Below are positions 18,399 through 22,764 of a stretch of DNA of 22,764 bases, in pieces. Numbering within the stretch: position 1 is the stretch's first letter; each line of letters starts with the position of its first letter. The position numbers and the translations under genes are program-made. Source of the stretch: Linderina pennispora (lineage: Eukaryota > Kickxellomycota > Kickxellomycetes > Kickxellales > Kickxellaceae); NCBI RefSeq assembly GCF_002104995.1, contig NW_024468418.1, positions 1 through 22,764 on the forward strand, written 5' to 3'. The notes beneath the pieces were generated by a model. It did not search any database. It worked only from the letters and a program-made list of their open reading frames with translations, and was not told where the DNA came from.

Positions 18399-19309
18399 TT
18401 AAGCGCTCTCTCCTTCAGTGACAGCCGGTGTCTCGCTCAGCGCAGCCTTGATGGTCAGCACACGCTCGCTCACCTGGAACGGCTCGGCAGCCAGCTTGTC
18501 CAGTGCCTTCTTCTGCTCGGCGTTGTTGGCAAACGTCACGAAGCCAAAGCCCTTGGGGCGGTTCGACTTCTTGTTCACAACGACATGCGCCGAGGCAATC
18601 GAGAACTCGCCAAACAGCTTCGCCAGCTCCTCATCCGTGGTCGAGAATGGCAGGTTTCCGACAAACACAACAGTGTCCGACGGCGTGCGGTCCTCATCCA
18701 CGGACTTCTTCTCGCGGGGCTTCCGCTCTGCCTTCTTCGGCTCTGCCTTCTTCGGCTCCGCGTCCTCGGTCTTCGACTCCTCCTTGTCCTTGGCCGGGAA
18801 CCGGCGGGCACCGAACCGCCTGCCGCCGCGCCTGGCGCTACGTGGCTTCGCCTCACTGCCCTCGGTGGCCTCCTCCTTCTGAGTATCACTGCTCTCGGCA
18901 GCGTCGACGCGGGCTGCCTCCTTGCGCGCACGCGGCTTGCGCGCACGGCGCTGGCCAGCGGGCTTGGCGTCCCCCGATATGTGCTGCGCGCGCGCGGCGA
19001 TCGCGCTCTCGGGCATCGGGCCGCGCTGCCTCAACGTTGATCTGCCGCCCGCCAAACTCGGTGTGGTTGCGGAGCTCCACAGCCTTCTGCACCGTCGCGT
19101 CGTCACCGAAGGCAACAAAGCCGTAGCCGAGCGAGCGCGGCCCGCGCGTGATGATGCGCGCCTCCTTGACCTCGCCAACCTCGGCAAAGTAGTCATGCAG
19201 CTGCCCATCTGTCGTCTTGAATGACAGATTGCCACAAAACACCTTGTTCGGGTACTCGTCGATGAGAGGGGCGGCTGCCGGGCGCGGTAGTCTCAGTGGT
19301 AGCAGACAT
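18399..19309 (-). CDS. Two-RRM RNA-binding protein, frame-shifted
   Basis: The protein has two RNA-recognition motifs. RRM1 spans about 19248-19018 (RNP2 VFCGNL, RNP1 LGYGFVAF) and RRM2 about 18677-18438 (RNP2 VFVGNL, RNP1 KGFGFVTF). Between them lies a low-complexity basic and acidic linker with R/K-rich and E-P-K-K-A repeats, as in nucleolin-like or mRNA-binding proteins. The ATG at 19309 starts MSATTETTAPG. The frame must shift by one extra base near 19271-19288 to enter PLIDEYPNKVF, and again after RRM1, most simply by one G too many in the run of five at 18971-18975, to enter DAKPAGQRRARKPRARK. Both shifts sit in G/C runs. I cannot name the orthologue. Most of RRM2 with its linker would not be made if the shifts were real. 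Confidence 0.8.
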
Positions 19310-20350
19310 GGTTCGTTTCTAATAATACCAGGAAAGAGTGCGGTTCTTAAAAAGTGCTTGGGCAACAAAGATTGGCAACTGAAAAGAGAAATTCAGGATA
19401 GTCGGCAGGAGCTAGTGTGAAGCAGGGACTAAAATGGGGCTGGGCTATAAAAGCTGGGCTTGCGGCGGGAAGAGCGGAAAGTATTCTTTTTCCAAAGGGT
19501 GAACTGTAAGAGCCGGGGGTTTTGAAAAAATGTTGGACAAGAAGCAGACGCAGAAGCAGTGCCTGCATTGTCGCGCCTTTTGTACGCGACAGTCACTGCT
19601 ACTCTGCGGACCAATTCGCAGATTACGCAATCGCCGGGATATATCCTCCCACCCGCCATGCCAGCTGATTCGGACAAGTGCGCGCCTGCCCACTCAGCTA
19701 TCTGTCGCCAAACTGCGAATGCGCCAAGCCAGTGGTGGCAACTGCGGCGCAGCCCACTTTCCTTCTATTGCAGTTGAGGAAAAAGGAAATCACCACATAG
19801 CCTGCGGCCAGTCGGAAAGTCGGACAAGGATCTTAAATCAAAGGCACAAGCCGGCTCGCCAAAGTCGACCTCTGCCTTCAGCTCCGACAGATGACAAACC
19901 ACAATTTTTGGTGTCCCCACCCGCGCGCTCGCGCCCGCACGCCCGTCCTTGTGCCGCGTGGTTTCGATGCCCAATCGCGTCCGCCGAGCCATGTAGAAAT
20001 ACCCAATTCACTGCTCAGATCAGGTGCAGCGGCGTGACTCTGGTGGGCTGTGCTCGATGATGAACAGCTCAATGTCCGACCCTTGAGCGGGGGCAACATT
20101 CCTGTGGGATCCTCTCTTTGCAGGGGTAAACCCACCCGCAGGACCTGGCTCGTGACGACGAACCTCTCGTGCCTTGTGGCCGAGTGTCTGAGAGCACACA
20201 ATTCCCTTTCTTTTTCTTTGCATTATGCGTCGAACGTAGGCACATCATATTGTAGTAGAGGCACAAGGGCGCGAATACCCTTTTTGCCTGCAATATCAGA
20301 GATGGAAGAGAGCATAGGAGTAATTAGAGTGAAGTGGTAGTAAAGCGCAA
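19310..20350. other. Intergenic stretch between the RRM gene and the Cys/His-rich gene
   Basis: No gene is convincing. An open frame at 19530-20060 (plus, 176 codons) follows a TATA-like site, but its composition (many Arg, Ser, Pro, Cys and no recognisable domain) reads like noncoding sequence. The minus-strand frames at 19878-20293 look the same. Confidence 0.45.
19446..19453 (+). promoter_or_regulatory. TATA-like site between direct repeats
   Basis: TATAAAAG on the plus strand lies between two copies of GCTGGGCT (19439-19446 and 19453-19460). It is 84 bp before the ATG of an unconvincing plus-strand ORF and about 140 bp upstream of the RRM start on the other strand. The direction of action is unclear. 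Confidence 0.3.
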
Positions 20351-21941
20351 CTAACGGGATATAAAAACGGGGGAGAAAAGAATAACTGAGTGGTAGGTTG
20401 GAGTCTCAGCACGAAGCTGGGCAGCAGAAAAGGAGCCTGCTGACTTGCGGAACTCCTGGAGGACGGCTCGCCATATCTCGTACCACACAACAGGGCAGTC
20501 GATAAACGACAGAGTCCTCGTAAGATCCATGGGCCAGCCTGCTCGGGTTTCATATTGCTGGCCACCTTTATGGCCGCCATAGGGCGCTGAGCTGGCAGGA
20601 CTCGAAGTAGGGGCCGGAGCACCACTGCTGCCGTCGCTGCAAGCCGGGCACGCTGGACAAGCGGGGGCAGGGGGCGGGCAGGCGGGCACTGGGGAGCCGG
20701 AGGGCAGGGCGACGGTGGAGGCGGAGGTGGCGGAGGGGAGAACGACGGTGTGCAGATCGGAGTCGGGCATCCCTGGAAGCATCCGCATCCGCATCCGCAT
20801 CCGCACCCGCAAGGCGGCTCGACGATGTAGTGGGTCACGCAGCACTCAGTCGACAGGCCATCGTCGCAGCTGCACGGGCTCTTGTTGGGCGCGAAGCAGT
20901 GGTGGGTCTCGACACACCGGTTGCCGCACTGGTCCTTGACGCAGTTGGTCACACAGTAGTGCGTGCCACAGTTGTCGGCGATCGCGTGCGTAACGATGCA
21001 CCGCTCGCAGCAAGAGTCATGGTGGCAGCAGCCGCAGCAGCCACACTGGCCGCATCCGTCGTGCTCCTCGTGGCAGCAGCAGCAATCACCCTCCTTGTGG
21101 CAGCAGCAAACATCGCGGTGGCAGCCGCACGGATCCTCATGGTTGCAGCAGGTCTCATGGTGGCAGCAGCAGGGTCCTTCGTGGTGGCAGCAGGTCTCGT
21201 GTGGCAGCAGCACGGATCCTCATGATGGCAGCAGCACTCTTTGTGGCAGCAGTCGCCATTCTTGTGGCAGCAGCAGCACTTGTGATCGCATCCGCACGGT
21301 CCTCGTGGCAGCAGCACTCTTGCGGCAGCAGCAGCCCGGCTCATCATGGCAGCAGCAGTCGTGGTGGCAGTAGCAGCACGGATCCACGTGGCCGCAGCAC
21401 TCGCGCTGGCAGCAGCAGTGCTCGTGGTGGCAGCAGGGGTGGCAGCAGCACTCATTGTGGCAGCAGCAGGGCTCGTGGCAGCAGCACTCATGATGGCAGC
21501 AGTCCTGGTGGCAGCAGGATCCGTCGCGGCGGCAGCAGCAGCAGTGGCAGCCATCAGAACAAATGGAGATCGGACCCTTATCGCAGCACGGATTGCACTG
21601 GATCCTGGTGCAGCACGGCTCGCAGCACACCTCACCGCACGGGCCAGTGCAGCACTTGTAGTGGACCTCCTTCACAAAATTGTGCGTCTTGATCACGCCG
21701 CGGGCTTGCAGCAGCAATCATCATCGTTATCGACATGCAGATCAGAGTACGTGTGGCAGTTAACGCAGCATGGGTTGCACGGGTTCTGGTACGCGACCGT
21801 CAAAGGAGGCGGCAGTGCTACAGTTGCTGGACCTGCCGCAGCTGTCGCCGTCGGCTCCCCATCTGACCCATACCCGCCTGCTGATACGACTAGCACAAAC
21901 GCCAGTAGCGCCAAGATGGCGCTGAAGAAGGTCCTTGTCAT
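20351..21941 (-). CDS. Secreted Cys/His-rich repeat protein, unknown family, frame-shifted
   Basis: The ATG at 21941 starts a clear signal peptide (MTRTFFSAILALLAFVLVVS) followed by an Ala/Gly/Pro spacer. Then come NPCNPCCVNCHTYSDLHVD, an Asp run, KTHNFVKEVHYKCCTGPC, and a long array of CCCHxE/CCHHE/CHEPCC-type units (about 21560-21040). A second Cys module with repeated Thr-His motifs follows (CIVTHAIADNC, GTHYCVTNC, CVETHHCF, CCVTHYIV), then a (Gly-Cys)5 run, eight prolines, a CPACPAC segment and a Tyr/Gly/His/Gln tail. The frame changes five times (about 21700, 21330, 21300, 21210 and 20690), each time in the sense of one missing base, so one continuous protein is the simplest reading. The C-terminal end (stop at 20351) is uncertain. 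I recognise no family. Metal binding or disulfide-linked wall material are inferences from composition. Confidence 0.7.
20779..20808 (-). repeat. Hexanucleotide repeat coding a Gly-Cys run
   Basis: Four exact GCATCC units and one GCACCC variant stand on the plus strand. On the coding strand they read GGATGC and encode alternating Gly-Cys in the Cys/His-rich protein. Confidence 0.85.
21040..21560 (-). repeat. Imperfect tandem repeats coding Cys/His clusters
   Basis: The plus strand shows many imperfect copies of GTGGCAGCAGCA separated by short variable spacers, often with CTCGTGG or GGATCCTCATG. On the coding strand they give TGC-TGC-TGC-CAC plus an acidic spacer. Such arrays tend to change length and are prone to alignment and consensus errors. 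Confidence 0.75.
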
Positions 21942-22764
21942 TGTGGAGAAAGCTGCTGATGAGGAAGGAAATGCGGCTGATATACACAGATGTGCCGGGT
22001 GACAGACGAAAGAAAACAATAAACGGGCTGTGAAATGCTGCTGTTACAGCTACTACGAGAGCAGTGCGATTACAGACAGTGGAGTGGAGTGTAAGAAAGA
22101 TATAAATAAATAGCAAGGTGTACCGGACTGAAACTCTAAGCAATAAAGAGATGCGACGCGAGGAGAGCAAGTGCTATATGTGGAAGAGTGGGTAAACTAT
22201 TAGAGCACACTGTAAGACTGCTGATAAATGTGATACTGGAGGCATGCCTGGTGATCTGCAGCCAGGTATAAATATGAAATCACACACGACACCCGCGCCA
22301 TTCGCAAGCAGTCAAACTCCCAGGCACTCATCATTGCAGAAATATTCATATCCCGCACAGGGTGCTAAAGACCGTGGGTTCCTGATGAAATTCAGGGGGA
22401 CGAGGAAGAGGGGACTGAGGAGGAAAGCAGTGTATGTGTTGCTCCCACATGCTCCCAGGGCTATCTACCAGAAGCCAGAATGCATTCATCTGCAGTGCGT
22501 TCCCATCACGATTACCTCTCATATTTTTCAACCACCCCGCTTTTCTTAGCCGTCTCAGATTATTTCCAGCATTTACAGAGATTCGAATATCTAGTGTTTC
22601 TTTTCTTTATGTCTCCGCATAAATTAACGATTATTATTCTCACGATAGTAGCTAATCTACGACAAATACTGGTGGGGGGGGAGGACGATAGATGGGCGTA
22701 GGAGCTCAACTGGTGTTCCACTCGCGTGTCTTGTTGTTGGGTAAATTGTTTATTGCATCTCCTG
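21942..22764. other. Upstream region of the Cys/His-rich gene; right edge
   Basis: No gene is supported. Plus-strand TATAAATA strings occur at 22101-22108 and 22267-22274 and could belong to a gene starting beyond the window. On the minus strand the first lies about 160 bp from the ATG at 21941, but it reads as a weak TATTTATA. A run of G lies near 22673. Confidence 0.4.

Noticed and set aside
19530-20060. 176-codon plus-strand ORF after a TATA-like site
   Set aside because: The composition is not protein-like and there is no recognisable domain; kept only as an intergenic note.
20165-20205. tRNA-like A-box string (TGGCCGAGTGTCTGAG)
   Set aside because: No anticodon arm, T-arm or acceptor pairing follows.
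21346-22002. Plus-strand Ala/Val-rich ORF of 218 codons
   Set aside because: It is the antisense shadow of the Cys/His repeats (TGC-rich coding strand gives GCA on the other strand).

Overview
This window looks like nuclear DNA from a fungus, most likely an early-diverging one with few introns; Kickxellales-type Zoopagomycota is my best guess, but that is inference. The supports are a TATA box 90-270 bp upstream of several starts, fungal forms of GEP4, DCC1 and a CTK2-type cyclin, secreted PA-domain subtilases, seven-helix receptors, and long coding stretches without recognisable introns.

Left third (1-8703): a decayed C-terminal half of a subtilase (1-1499), a gene-poor AT-rich stretch, a broken Fanzor (eukaryotic TnpB relative, RNA-guided nuclease family) at 3230-4850, a second gene-poor stretch, then a near-intact paralogous secreted subtilase (6021-8703). 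The two subtilases are tandem duplicates in the same orientation, one alive and one decaying, with the Fanzor relic between them.

Middle (8789-13600): two divergent seven-helix receptor genes that appear to be distant paralogues share a 1.6 kb upstream region. The right-hand one begins at an ATG that overlaps the stop of a two-codon upstream ORF. A CTK2/cyclin-K-like gene converges on it with only 20 bp between the two stop codons.

Right part (14180-19309): a compact housekeeping block with an NAA50-like acetyltransferase carrying an unexpected N-terminal hydrophobic segment, a typical 2-Cys peroxiredoxin with a TATA box and a Yap1/Pap1-type site, DCC1 (Ctf18-RFC cohesion clamp loader), GEP4 (mitochondrial phosphatidylglycerophosphate phosphatase) and a two-RRM RNA-binding protein.

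Right end (20351-21941, minus strand): a striking secreted protein made of Cys/His clusters, with CCH-type repeats flanked by modules carrying a repeated Thr-His motif and a Pro-rich tail. I know no family for it; it is the best candidate for something undescribed.

A caution applies throughout. Many genes that should be intact (NAA50, DCC1, the RRM gene, the living subtilase, the Cys/His-rich gene) each need one or more single-base shifts, often in short G/C runs. This pattern suggests base-level indel errors in the assembly, so the degree of decay of the Fanzor may be overstated. The subtilase relic at the left edge has larger deletions and is a genuine pseudogene.
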